From contig NZ_JANYGH010000058.1 of assembly GCF_025362475.1 (NCBI RefSeq), positions 1-64,000 of the forward strand: a stretch of 64,000 bases of DNA, in the 5' to 3' direction. The translations under genes were made by a program, and so were the position numbers. This DNA is from Mucilaginibacter sp. (GTDB lineage Bacteria; Bacteroidota; Bacteroidia; Sphingobacteriales; Sphingobacteriaceae). Shown piece after piece: positions 17,352 to 26,742 of this stretch. Position 1 is the first letter of the stretch. Each line of letters starts with the position of its first letter. The notes under the pieces were generated by a model. The model had not been told where the DNA came from, made no database searches, and worked only from the letters and a program-made list of their open reading frames with translations.

Positions 17352-20261
17352 ATGAAAAAAAAGTGGCTATTGTTTTTTTTATTACTAAAGTTCAGCCTGG
17401 CCTACAGCCAAAACCCGATAGGGCTGCCTAATATTATTTCTTATTACCGGAGTGATTACAATGGAGGATTACAAAACCGGGGCATTGTGCAGGATAAAAG
17501 CGGCATCATATATTTTGCCAACAGCGAGGGTTTATTAAGTTTTGACGGTACTTACTGGAAACTTAACCCATTGCCCAACAAAACCATTATCAGATCTATA
17601 GCCCTTGGAGCAGACGGAAAGATTTACGCCGGCGGACAAAATGAGATGGGCTATTTTTTGCCCGATAAAGATGGCAACCTGGTATTTACTTCATTGAAGA
17701 AGCTGCTGCCCGAAAAAATTACATCATTTAAGGATATCTGGGATATTGTATCCTTTGATGATAAAATATTTTTCCGTTCGCAAAATAATATCTTTCAGTT
17801 CGATGGCAAATCGATCATCGCATACCAACCTGTTTCACAATGGCAATTTTTAGGGGCCTGCAATAAACAGCTCATTGCCCAGGATGCACAAAAAGGCTTG
17901 TTTCAATTTTCAAACGGCGAGTGGACGCCGCTGGCGGTAAATAAATTGCTGCCGCAGGATTTGGCTGTTACAGGCTTGCTGCATTTAAGCAAAGACAGTA
18001 TTTTAATTACCACGCTAAAAAAGGGCCTGTTTGTTTTGGCTCATCAAACGGTGAGCGATTTTAAATTTAAGGATGCCAACCCCTTCCTTAATCAACAGAT
18101 CATGTGCGCTATGATGATGGATGACGGGCATATTGCCGTTGGCACGCACATGGGCGGCTTGTACATTATTGATAAACAGGGACGCATCCTTCAAAACTTT
18201 ACCCGTAAAGAGGGCCTGCAAAATAATACCGTATTAAGTTTCTTTTTAGATAAAGACCGCAACCTGTGGATGGGACTTGATGACGGGATTGATTTTAATG
18301 CTTATAACAGTGCTATTAAACATATCTATCCCGAAAAACTAAATGAGGGAGCCGGGTACAGTTCAATATTGTTTGACCATACTTTATATGTGGGCACCTC
18401 AAACTGGTTATACGCGTTACCTGTTAACGGCAATACCGATCTGAGTAATATTAACGGCACTTTTAAAACAGTTGCCGGAACGAAGGCCTCAGCATGGGGC
18501 CTGTTTAAGGTTAATGATAATTTGCTATTGGCGCATCATGAAGGTGCTTTTCAAATAAAGGATAAAAAGGCCTATGCTATAAACACCCGTTTCGGTTACT
18601 GGAATTTTACCCCGTATGATAAGGTATTGCCATCATCCACCATTGTTGCCGGTAGTTATAACGGGCTCGAATTGATCAGGTACAGTAATAACTCGTTTGT
18701 GCAGGACAAGCTGATAATTTTTAACGAATCATCCCGTTTTGTTATCGTACAAAATCATACCGCATGGATGGCGCATACCTATAAAGGAATTTATAAAATA
18801 GACCTCAGCCAGCCCGGTCAACCCAACGCTAAATTATACAGCCATAAAAACGGTCTGCCTTCCGATTTAAAAAACCGCCTTTTTCACATCAAAAACCGCA
18901 TGGTTGTAGCAACCGAAAAAGGCATCTACGAATACAACGCCGGCACTGATAAGTTTGAGCCATCAGCTTATTTTGAACCCATTTTTAAAACTAAGGCATT
19001 ATGTTATTTAAAGGAAGATACCGGCGGCAACATTTGGTTTATGGAGGAAAAGAAACTGGGCGTAATAGATTTTTCGACTCCCAAACCCCGTTTAATCTAC
19101 TTCCCTGAACTTAACGGCAAACTGGTAAGCGATTTTGAGAACATTTATCCTTTAAATGAAGAGAATATATTCGTCGGCGCCGAAAAAGGTTTTTATCATA
19201 TCAATTATAAAAAGTACAAGAGCAATAAAAGCCCCATCAGGGTATTGCTCCGGCAGGTAAAAGCATCGGGCGATGTTGACAGTGTTTTGAACGGTGGATA
19301 TAATATAGCAGCATTTAATACTTTGAGCGAAAAAGAGATCAACAGAAAACTGCGCAGCAAGCAAAACTCCCTGCATTTTGAATATTCCTCCCCTTCGTTT
19401 CAAAAACAATCAAATATTGAATACAGCTGTTTATTAAAGAACTTTGATCATGAATGGTCGGCCTGGTCCAGGCGAACAGAAAGAGATTATACCAACCTGC
19501 CCGAGGGCACTTTTACATTTCAAATAAAGGCAAGGAGTAACCTGGGCGATGAATCGACCATTACAAGTTATACATTTACCATATTACCACCATGGTACCG
19601 TACCGTATGGGCCTATGGCGTATATGCTATAATGTTCATTATGTTTAATTATTTGTTTTACAAATGGCTTAAAAGAAAATTCGTTCGCCAGAAACAAAAG
19701 TATGAAGAAGAGCAAAAACGACTGAAATACCTGCACCAGCTTGAAATGGAAAAATCTGAAAAAGAAATCATCGCCCTCAAGAATGAAAAGCTGGAATCAG
19801 AAATATTAGGTAAAAACTCCGAGCTGGCATCTGTAGCTATGCACTTATTACAAAAAGGTGAATTGTTAGGCAAAATAAGGGAAGAGCTGGTTCACCTGCG
19901 CAAATCAAGCGATGATATGCCATCCGAAGAATTAAAGAAGATGATCAGGATCTTGAACCAGGAAAGTAAAATGGATAAAGAATGGGATCAGTTTGCCGAG
20001 TATTTTGACAATACGCACAGCGATTTTTTAAAGGCTGTAAAAGAAGTTCATCCCTCCTTAAGTGCATATGAGCTTAAACTTTGCGCCTATTTAAGGATGA
20101 ACTTATCCAGTAAGGAAATAGCGCAGCTCATGAACATATCTGTACGCGGGGTTGAAATAAGCCGGTACCGGCTGCGTAAAAAATTACAGGTGCCTACCGA
20201 AATAAATCTTGGCAGCTATTTTTCCGGGTTATCTTCTTTAAAAAAGAGTTCGGTCAGTTAG
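17352..20261 (+). CDS. Membrane-bound sensor regulator: beta-propeller, Y_Y_Y domain, TM helix, coiled coil, LuxR-type HTH
   Basis: The 969-residue protein has a signal peptide (1-19, ending A-Y-S-Q). Two-component-regulator-type propeller repeats fill about 30-620 (NRGIVQDKSGIIYFANSEG, GLQNNTVLSFFLDKDRNLWM). A Y_Y_Y sandwich follows (about 660-745, YSCLLKNFDHEWSAW), then one transmembrane helix (about 750-772, VWAYGVYAIMFIMFNYLFYK), a cytoplasmic coiled coil (780-870), and a LuxR/GerE-like helix-turn-helix (903-950, SSKEIAQLMNISVRGVEISR). It has no kinase or receiver domain, so the sensed signal must pass straight to the DNA-binding part. The propeller and Y_Y_Y part lie in the periplasm and probably bind a glycan fragment. 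It is divergent from the exported-enzyme operon, with the 23-bp direct repeat between them, which makes it the best candidate regulator of both copies. Confidence 0.88.
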   Translation: MKKKWLLFFLLLKFSLAYSQNPIGLPNIISYYRSDYNGGLQNRGIVQDKSGIIYFANSEGLLSFDGTYWKLNPLPNKTIIRSIALGADGKIYAGGQNEMGYFLPDKDGNLVFTSLKKLLPEKITSFKDIWDIVSFDDKIFFRSQNNIFQFDGKSIIAYQPVSQWQFLGACNKQLIAQDAQKGLFQFSNGEWTPLAVNKLLPQDLAVTGLLHLSKDSILITTLKKGLFVLAHQTVSDFKFKDANPFLNQQIMCAMMMDDGHIAVGTHMGGLYIIDKQGRILQNFTRKEGLQNNTVLSFFLDKDRNLWMGLDDGIDFNAYNSAIKHIYPEKLNEGAGYSSILFDHTLYVGTSNWLYALPVNGNTDLSNINGTFKTVAGTKASAWGLFKVNDNLLLAHHEGAFQIKDKKAYAINTRFGYWNFTPYDKVLPSSTIVAGSYNGLELIRYSNNSFVQDKLIIFNESSRFVIVQNHTAWMAHTYKGIYKIDLSQPGQPNAKLYSHKNGLPSDLKNRLFHIKNRMVVATEKGIYEYNAGTDKFEPSAYFEPIFKTKALCYLKEDTGGNIWFMEEKKLGVIDFSTPKPRLIYFPELNGKLVSDFENIYPLNEENIFVGAEKGFYHINYKKYKSNKSPIRVLLRQVKASGDVDSVLNGGYNIAAFNTLSEKEINRKLRSKQNSLHFEYSSPSFQKQSNIEYSCLLKNFDHEWSAWSRRTERDYTNLPEGTFTFQIKARSNLGDESTITSYTFTILPPWYRTVWAYGVYAIMFIMFNYLFYKWLKRKFVRQKQKYEEEQKRLKYLHQLEMEKSEKEIIALKNEKLESEILGKNSELASVAMHLLQKGELLGKIREELVHLRKSSDDMPSEELKKMIRILNQESKMDKEWDQFAEYFDNTHSDFLKAVKEVHPSLSAYELKLCAYLRMNLSSKEIAQLMNISVRGVEISRYRLRKKLQVPTEINLGSYFSGLSSLKKSSVS

Positions 20262-20336
20262 CATTAGCCTGTATTTTACTACGTCACCTATACTTCATTT
20301 GCATACAATAAGATGTGCAGTTTTTAGAATCTGCTG

Positions 20337-20372
20337 TTTCCTGTTAATTTTACTTAACCAATTAACAGGAAA
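20337..20372 (+). terminator. Perfect inverted repeat, probable terminator after the regulator gene
   Basis: TTTCCTGTTAATT (20337-20349) and AATTAACAGGAAA (20360-20372) form a perfect 13-bp stem with a 10-nt loop. It lies 76 bp after the regulator stop and 29 bp before the next ATG and is followed by CCTTTTAT. The weak T tail leaves an operator for the next gene as an alternative. Confidence 0.5.
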
Positions 20373-20401
20373 CCTTTTATCTCTCTAAACTGTAAACCAT
20401 T

Positions 20402-21535
20402 ATGATGAAGTTAAGCTATCTCTCTGTTGCATTTTTACTGCTCGCCGGCGCCGTGATCAGTGCATTTAAATCTCCATCCGGCGATCACCCCACACTGGCT
20501 ATAGGGGCAGCAGCGCCGGCTTTTAGTTTGCCTGGAGTTGATGGCAAAACCTATACCCTTAACTCGTTTAAAAATGCGTCTGTTTTGGTGGTGATTTTTA
20601 CCTGCAATCACTGCCCTACCGCGCAGGCCTATGAAGACAGGATCATTCAGCTCACCAAAGACTACAGCACTAAAGGTGTTGCCGTAATTGCCATTATGCC
20701 AAACGACCCTAACGCTATTAGCCTTGACGAACTTGGTTATACGGATATGAGCGATTCGTTTGCCGAAATGAAAAAACGAGCCGCAGATAAACATTATAAT
20801 TTCCCTTATTTATACGACGGCGCCACCCAGGCGGTGACCAGGGCCTATGGCCCTGTGGCAACACCCCATGTGTTTATTTTTAATAAAGCAAGAAAGCTGT
20901 GCTTTTCGGGCAGGATAGACGATGTGGAGAAGCCTGCCAAAACACCCAATATCCAGGATACCCGTAATGCCATCAACCAGCTTTTAAACAATAAATCACC
21001 TGGCGTAGCTACCACCAAGGTTTTTGGCTGCTCCATCAAATGGGCTGAAAAGGAAAACTGGCAGCAGCGGGCTAAAGACGAATGGGCTAAAGAGCCGGTG
21101 AAAATTGATACTATTGGTACTGCCGGCATTAAAGAGTTGATAAGCAACAAAACTGATAAATTAAGACTCATCAATGTATGGGCAACATGGTGCGGCCCTT
21201 GTACTACCGAGTTTCCAGAATTTATCACCATAAACAGGATGTATCGTAAACGTGATTTTGAGCTGATAACCATCAGCGCCGACGATCCGGCTAAAATGAA
21301 TAAAGCACTGAAGTTTCTGCAATTATCTCAGGCCTCGTCCACCAATTTTATATTTAATAAGGATGATAAATATAAACTCATTGAGGCGATTGACTCCAAA
21401 TGGCAGGGAGCCTTACCCTATACTATGCTTGTGGAGCCCAATGGTAAAATAGTGTATGCCAAAGAAGGCATAATCGATCCCTCGGCCTTGAAAAAACTTA
21501 TCGTTGATAATCAATATATAGGCCGGTATTACTAA
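20402..21535 (+). CDS. Secreted double thioredoxin-fold protein (redoxin plus thioredoxin domains)
   Basis: The 377-residue protein has a signal peptide (1-21). It carries two thioredoxin folds. The N-terminal AhpC/TSA-like redoxin (about 32-190) starts with the pattern AAPAFSLPGVDGKTY and has C68-N-H-C71. The C-terminal thioredoxin domain (about 230-377) has the classic motif WCGPC, with C264 and C267, and PYTMLVEPNG for the cis-Pro region. It is expected in the periplasm, reducing or exchanging disulfides. Each half alone is a common family; the tandem form suggests relay of electrons or one protein serving two partners. It is a single gene flanked by hairpins (20337-20372 and 21554-21595). 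An ATG at 20405 is equally possible as the start. Confidence 0.88.
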   Translation: MMKLSYLSVAFLLLAGAVISAFKSPSGDHPTLAIGAAAPAFSLPGVDGKTYTLNSFKNASVLVVIFTCNHCPTAQAYEDRIIQLTKDYSTKGVAVIAIMPNDPNAISLDELGYTDMSDSFAEMKKRAADKHYNFPYLYDGATQAVTRAYGPVATPHVFIFNKARKLCFSGRIDDVEKPAKTPNIQDTRNAINQLLNNKSPGVATTKVFGCSIKWAEKENWQQRAKDEWAKEPVKIDTIGTAGIKELISNKTDKLRLINVWATWCGPCTTEFPEFITINRMYRKRDFELITISADDPAKMNKALKFLQLSQASSTNFIFNKDDKYKLIEAIDSKWQGALPYTMLVEPNGKIVYAKEGIIDPSALKKLIVDNQYIGRYY

Positions 21536-21553
21536 CTCGCGGCTGTTTTATTT

Positions 21554-21595
21554 AAAACAAGAAGAGGCCGCCCCCAGGCAGCCTCTTCTTGTTTT
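21554..21595. terminator. Bidirectional terminator between thioredoxin-fold gene and SusD operon
   Basis: AAAACAAGAAGAGGC (21554-21568) pairs perfectly with GCCTCTTCTTGTTTT (21581-21595), a 15-bp stem with a 12-nt loop. It lies between the two convergent stop codons and serves both transcripts. Confidence 0.9.
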
Positions 21596-21613
21596 GTATC
21601 GTTTACTAACTTG

Positions 21614-23437
21614 TTAATTATAACCCGGATTTTGTTTCAGATTAACCTCCCCCGTTGAGTTTTCAACGTCGATTTGCTTTTGCGGTATGGGGAAATACTC
21701 GTTCACCCCTTTATGGAACTGCGCCATAGGATTGGTGTAATAAAAAGAGTTCCTGTTTTTTTCTACTTGCTGGTAGGTATTTAAAATTTGAGCCATTGTT
21801 CCGGTACCGTTATCCCAGCGTTGCAGATCAAAAAAGCGGTGACCTTCCATCGCCAGTTCAAGGCGGCGTTCAAACTGTACCGCTTTTCGGGCATAAGCCT
21901 GCCCCTGCGCGGCGAAAGTACCCGCAGGATACGGCGACACCTTATACTTATCTGCCGGTTTGGTTTGGGATGAATACCTGGAGTTGCCGGCATTATAGCT
22001 TCCGCTGGAGTACACCCAGCCTGTCGCGTCGGCGGCCCTGTTCCTGATCTGGTTTACATACACTTCGGCCTGGCTAAGGCTTCCGGTTTCCACCTCACAT
22101 TCAGCATCCCAGAGTATAATATCTGCAAATCTTATAAAATTAACATTGTTGGCATCTATACTGGTAGCGCCCCAAAAAGCAGTTTCTGTTGAGGAATAAG
22201 TACCGGCCTGGCTTTTGGCGTATACGTTTTTCTTAGGGCTAAACACGCCATTTGTGGCCGGGTCACGGATCCATTGTTTGCTATCCGGGCCCCAATCAAA
22301 ATAGGGTACGCCGGGCCTGCCCATTGTCCAGTCTATCCTGGGGTCAAGATTGCCGGTGTATAAATTGCTGGAGTCACTTACCACGGTACCATTATTCCAG
22401 GTATCTAACAGCGGCAAGCCGTTAGCATCCGTTTTAAACGCGTTAGCCAGGTTAAATGAAGGGTTATTGAAACCGCAGCATCCACCCGGAGCGCCGGGCC
22501 CGTTCGGAAAATTCAATACGTCGCCGTAATTACCGTTCAATTGTGAACCATCATTAACCGAGGCCTGGTAAGCAAAAACAGATTCGGCGCTGTTTTTGGT
22601 CGCTGCATTAAAGTTATCCTCAAAATTTACCAGCGTGTATTTTTGACCACCAGCTGTTTGGCCGCTGCCAATAAGCTGATCAAGGATGGGTTTGGCATCG
22701 GCATATTTATGCTCAAACATATAAACCTTTGCCAAAAAAGCCTTAGCCGCCGATTTATTGGCCCGCCCTCTTTGCGGTTGCACCTCAGGCAAATTGTCAA
22801 TGGCAAATTTTAGGTCGCCTTAAATATAGGGCCATATATCAATAAATTTACCTGTTTTATCTACATTGGGCACATTCAGGTTGTTGTTGGCCACAGAAAC
22901 ACTTTCATCAACATACGGAAAATTGTTAAAAACTATTTTACCACCAAAGTGGTAAAATGCCCTTAAAAAACGCGCCTCCCCTGCTATTACTTTACCGTCA
23001 GCATCAGAAATATCCTTCACATTGGGCAAAACACGCAATACTTCATTGCTGCGTTGTACACCATCAAAAAGCATTTGCCATTTTTGCTGTACATAGCTGG
23101 TATTGGCTGATGATACCGACCAGGTTTGCAATAAAACCAGGTCCGGCTGATCTGTAGGCGTTGAGCCTTTGTAAGAATCATCGGCACAAACGCTGCCGTA
23201 AACCCAGTTTGAGCCGGCACTGCCATAGGCGAAACCGGTGGAATTAGCCAGGCCTATCTCGCCGTCTAAAACAGAATAAGCGCCAATCAGCAATCCCTGA
23301 ACCCCAGTTAAACTGGTTACGTTCGCCGAGCTTAATGAACCCAAAGGCTGCTTATCAAGGAAACTTTTTTTACAACCATAAATAATGATCAGACCGATAA
23401 AGCACAATGGTAAAATAATTTTATATTTCGTTTTCAT
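21614..23437 (-). pseudogene. SusD/RagB-family lipoprotein gene split by an in-frame TAA
   Basis: Read through, the frame encodes 607 codons of a typical SusD: a lipoprotein signal with lipidated Cys22 (IIYGCKK), SusD N-terminal helices (AGEARFLRAFYHFGG), and a C-terminal RagB part (FERRLELAMEGHRFFDLQRW, then FPIPQKQIDVE). A TAA at 22820-22822 interrupts it after FIDIWPYI. The same frame continues at once with GDLKFAIDNLPEVQPQ and runs on to 21614. No frame change is involved, so a single substitution, such as GAA to TAA, explains it. As it stands the products would be a 205-residue N-terminal piece and, from a TTG at 22792, a 392-residue piece without a signal. Neither should cap the SusC channel. 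The partner SusC upstream (30 bp) is intact. A sequencing error is the alternative. Confidence 0.85.
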
Positions 23438-23466
23438 ATCCTCTTTTTTTATTGTTATCGCACCGG

Positions 23467-26400
23467 TTAAAATGACATATTAACACCTGCCGTATATGTT
23501 TTTTGATTTGCCGGATAAGCCCCGCCGTCAATCCCGAATAATGTACTGGATGTGTTGCTGCCTGGCAGTTCGGGATCAAGCCCTGAATATTTGGTTATCG
23601 TGAACAAATTGGTGCCCTGGATAAAAAACCTGAGCTTTTCGATACCTATCCTTTTTAACTTAAGTTTAGGGATCGTATAACCGAGTACCATGGTTTTAAA
23701 TCTTAGGTATGAGCCGTTTTCGTCATAATAAGATGAAAAGGTGGTATTGCTAAAGTTTGATGAACGTTCAAGCATCGGCACTTTTGCATTAGGTCGGTCA
23801 GGTGTCCAGGAGTTATACACCGCATCTTTACTGATGGCGACATCAAACTGCTGCGGAAAATCAGTAGATGAGCGAACAATATTCAATACATCGTTACCAA
23901 CAGAAGCATACAGGAACAGCATAAGATCGAAATTTTTATACGATGCGCCTATATTAATGCCGCTGGTAAACTTAGGGTTGGGATTACCAAAAAAGGTCCT
24001 GTCGCTGGCATCAATCTTACCGTCGCCGTTCACATCCTGGTACCTGAAACGGCCGGGAGCCGCCGCATCCTGTGTAGGAGCCGAACTAACTTCGGCCGCA
24101 TTTTGAAATATGCCCATTACCTTGTAGCCAAAAAAGGCGCCCACGGGGTGGCCCGGCTGTAATCTGGAATAAGTAGTTGAGCTGCCGCCCGAACCGATAT
24201 CAAGGTAAGCGGTACCTTTTGGCAGGCTAACCACCTTATTATCATAGGTGGTAAATGTGCTGGTAAGGTCCATTTTAAAATCGTTACCGATGGAGCCATG
24301 ATAAGTAACCGCCGCATCGATACCTTTATTTTCGATATTCCCGGCATTGATGAACGGAGCCGCCGCCCCTCCTGCCGTTGATGGCAATGCAGCCGGGAAT
24401 AATAAACCATTGATTGATTTCTTATACACCTCGAAAGACATATCAACCTTGTTTTTGATAATAGTTGCATCAAAGCCTATGTTGGTAATGATATCCTCTT
24501 CCCAGCTGGTATTAGGGTTACCAAACTGACTGATATAAAGGCCCTGGGTAGAATGATTACTGCTGCCCGCGATATCATAATAAGACAAAACAGCGCCCTG
24601 CCCGTATAAGGTAAATGCGTTTGTAGAATTGATATTGCTGATTGAACCCAGTTTTCCCCAGCCCGCGCGGATCTTCAGGTCATTGATCCAGTCTACCTTT
24701 TTCATAAACTGTTCGCCCGAGATACGCCAGCCGCCGGTTACCGAAGGGAAGACCCCGTACCTGTTATTGGTAGCAAATACCGAGGCGCCATCACGGCGTA
24801 AGGTTCCGCTTAACAGGTATTTATCGTTATAATTATAATCAAACCGACCGAATAAAGAGTATAAAGCCAGTTGATACGGCGTTTGCTGCCCGGCCGGGTT
24901 TATAATATTCGCATTGGTTTGTGTACCCGATTCACCAAAATTCAGGGTCCATAAATTAGGATCGACCGTAAGGTTGTTAGGATTGGTTAAATAGTAATTA
25001 CCTCTTGAAGTACCAACCGCGTTACCAAGGTTTTTGATAGCCTCGGAGCCAAAGAGCACATTAATGCTGTGTTTGCCAAAAGTATCCTTGTAATTGATGG
25101 TGTTTGTCCAGGTCCAGCTGGTGCTATAACCGTAGTTTTCAATGTAACTATTTGGATTGGTACTATTTTCCGCATTTTCATAACCGGTAAATACAAAGGC
25201 GTTGTTATAAAAATAATCTACGGTACCGCCAAAGCTGGAACGAACAGTAAATTTCTTTAAAAAGTCAACCTCGGCATAAGCATTGCCCGAGATCTGCCAG
25301 TCGTCATTTTTATAATCTTTGGTGCGCTGCTGAATAGCCACCGGGTTGGGTGCATTCCCCAAACTTTGCGAACCACCTCCGGCATAGTTGCCCATAATAT
25401 CATAAACCGGTATAATGTTAGGGATCCTGTAAGATGCGTTGATAGCATTGGTACTGTTAACGCCCGGCAAATTGGTATAACCCGGATTTTGTTTGTAAAA
25501 TGCATACAGGTTTTCGCCAATACGGATATGGTCTTTCACTTTATAACTGGTATTTACCCTAAGCGAATAACGTTTTAACATGGTTTCAATTAAAGTACCC
25601 TGCTGATCGAGATAACCAAACGAGAACAAATACGTTGACTTATCGGTACCGCCGCTTACGGACAGGCTGTGGCTTTGTAAGGGCGCGGGCTTAAATATTT
25701 CATGAAACCAGTCTGTCCCATCCTTATTGGCTTTGGTGATCTGGTTAGAATACAGCGCGTAAGTGTCTGGATTGGTATTCGGGTCACCGTTTTTACCGGC
25801 GGTAGGTGTTATATAATCAGGTATAACAGGTTCGGGACCGCTGCCATATTGTTTATGAATAGGCGTTAAACCGTCGTTTTTGTATTCCTGCCAAATGGCA
25901 TTTGCCGTTTCGGTAGGGTTGGCTAAATTCCATCCTTTGGCGTTAGGGCGCTGAGTACCATAATATGCATCATAGGTAATAACAGGCGAGCCTACCTTCC
26001 CTTTTTTAGTGGTGACAATAACAACACCGTTTGAACCACGCACACCGTAAATTGCGGCCGAGCCGGCATCCTTTAACACCTGTATGGACTGGATTTCATT
26101 AACGTTAAGATCATGAAGGCTGCCTGGAGTGCCGTCAACAATCACAAGCGGATCTGTACTGCCTACTGATGTAATACCCCTGATCTTGATGTTGCTGGCA
26201 CTACCAGGTGCCCCAGAACTAACCACAGTAACGCCCGATGCCTGCCCCTGTAACAGGGATTCTGTTGACCCCGAGGGTACGGCCTTCAGGTTAGTTACAT
26301 TAACAACTGCAACCGCACCGGTGATGTCCTTTTTGCGTTGTGAGTTATAGCCTGTTACAACTACTTCATTTAACGAACGCGATGCAGGGTGAAGGCTGAT

Positions 26401-26691
26401 CACAAGAGTTGCCGCATCGCCAACCGTAATTTCCTGTGTATCGTAACCGATGTAGGACACCACCAATACATCGGTAGGTTTAAGCGTAAGGGTAAAATTA
26501 CCGTTAACGTCTGTTACAGTACCAAGGCTTGAACCCTTTATCCCTAAAGAAGCACCGATAACCGGCGATTTATCATCAAAGCTTAGTACTTTACCTGTTT
26601 TTTTGGTTTGCGCAAAAACAGTAAAACTCAAAAACAATCCGAGGAAAATAAAACACATTTTCCATGCTGAGTAAAATAATTTATCATACAT
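23467..26691 (-). CDS. SusC/RagA-type TonB-linked outer-membrane transporter
   Basis: The 1074-residue protein has a signal peptide (1-28, ending V-F-A-Q) and a carboxypeptidase-like domain (about 32-110, VLSFDDKSPVIGASLGIKG). A TonB-box region with SLNEVVVTGYNSQRKKDI follows, then a plug (about 120-230, IKIRGITSVGSTDPLVIVDG and AAIYGVRGSNGVVIVTTKKG), and the barrel ends in AGVNMSF. It imports a glycan across the outer membrane with its SusD partner, which here carries a premature stop. The gene is second in a minus-strand operon, 51 bp after a secreted concanavalin-like protein gene. The operator-like 23-bp element lies upstream of that first gene. Whether the transporter still works without full-length SusD is open; some SusC proteins retain partial activity without their lid. 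Confidence 0.95.
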   Translation of the reverse strand: MYDKLFYSAWKMCFIFLGLFLSFTVFAQTKKTGKVLSFDDKSPVIGASLGIKGSSLGTVTDVNGNFTLTLKPTDVLVVSYIGYDTQEITVGDAATLVISLHPASRSLNEVVVTGYNSQRKKDITGAVAVVNVTNLKAVPSGSTESLLQGQASGVTVVSSGAPGSASNIKIRGITSVGSTDPLVIVDGTPGSLHDLNVNEIQSIQVLKDAGSAAIYGVRGSNGVVIVTTKKGKVGSPVITYDAYYGTQRPNAKGWNLANPTETANAIWQEYKNDGLTPIHKQYGSGPEPVIPDYITPTAGKNGDPNTNPDTYALYSNQITKANKDGTDWFHEIFKPAPLQSHSLSVSGGTDKSTYLFSFGYLDQQGTLIETMLKRYSLRVNTSYKVKDHIRIGENLYAFYKQNPGYTNLPGVNSTNAINASYRIPNIIPVYDIMGNYAGGGSQSLGNAPNPVAIQQRTKDYKNDDWQISGNAYAEVDFLKKFTVRSSFGGTVDYFYNNAFVFTGYENAENSTNPNSYIENYGYSTSWTWTNTINYKDTFGKHSINVLFGSEAIKNLGNAVGTSRGNYYLTNPNNLTVDPNLWTLNFGESGTQTNANIINPAGQQTPYQLALYSLFGRFDYNYNDKYLLSGTLRRDGASVFATNNRYGVFPSVTGGWRISGEQFMKKVDWINDLKIRAGWGKLGSISNINSTNAFTLYGQGAVLSYYDIAGSSNHSTQGLYISQFGNPNTSWEEDIITNIGFDATIIKNKVDMSFEVYKKSINGLLFPAALPSTAGGAAAPFINAGNIENKGIDAAVTYHGSIGNDFKMDLTSTFTTYDNKVVSLPKGTAYLDIGSGGSSTTYSRLQPGHPVGAFFGYKVMGIFQNAAEVSSAPTQDAAAPGRFRYQDVNGDGKIDASDRTFFGNPNPKFTSGINIGASYKNFDLMLFLYASVGNDVLNIVRSSTDFPQQFDVAISKDAVYNSWTPDRPNAKVPMLERSSNFSNTTFSSYYDENGSYLRFKTMVLGYTIPKLKLKRIGIEKLRFFIQGTNLFTITKYSGLDPELPGSNTSSTLFGIDGGAYPANQKTYTAGVNMSF

Positions 26692-26742
26692 AAAATAAAA
26701 TCATAATGGTTAATAATTGGTTTTCTGACCCGAGGCGCCAGC

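Noticed and set aside
20845..21273. 142-codon minus-strand frame inside the thioredoxin-fold gene
   Set aside because: Antisense shadow of a clearly coding frame with two intact CxxC motifs.
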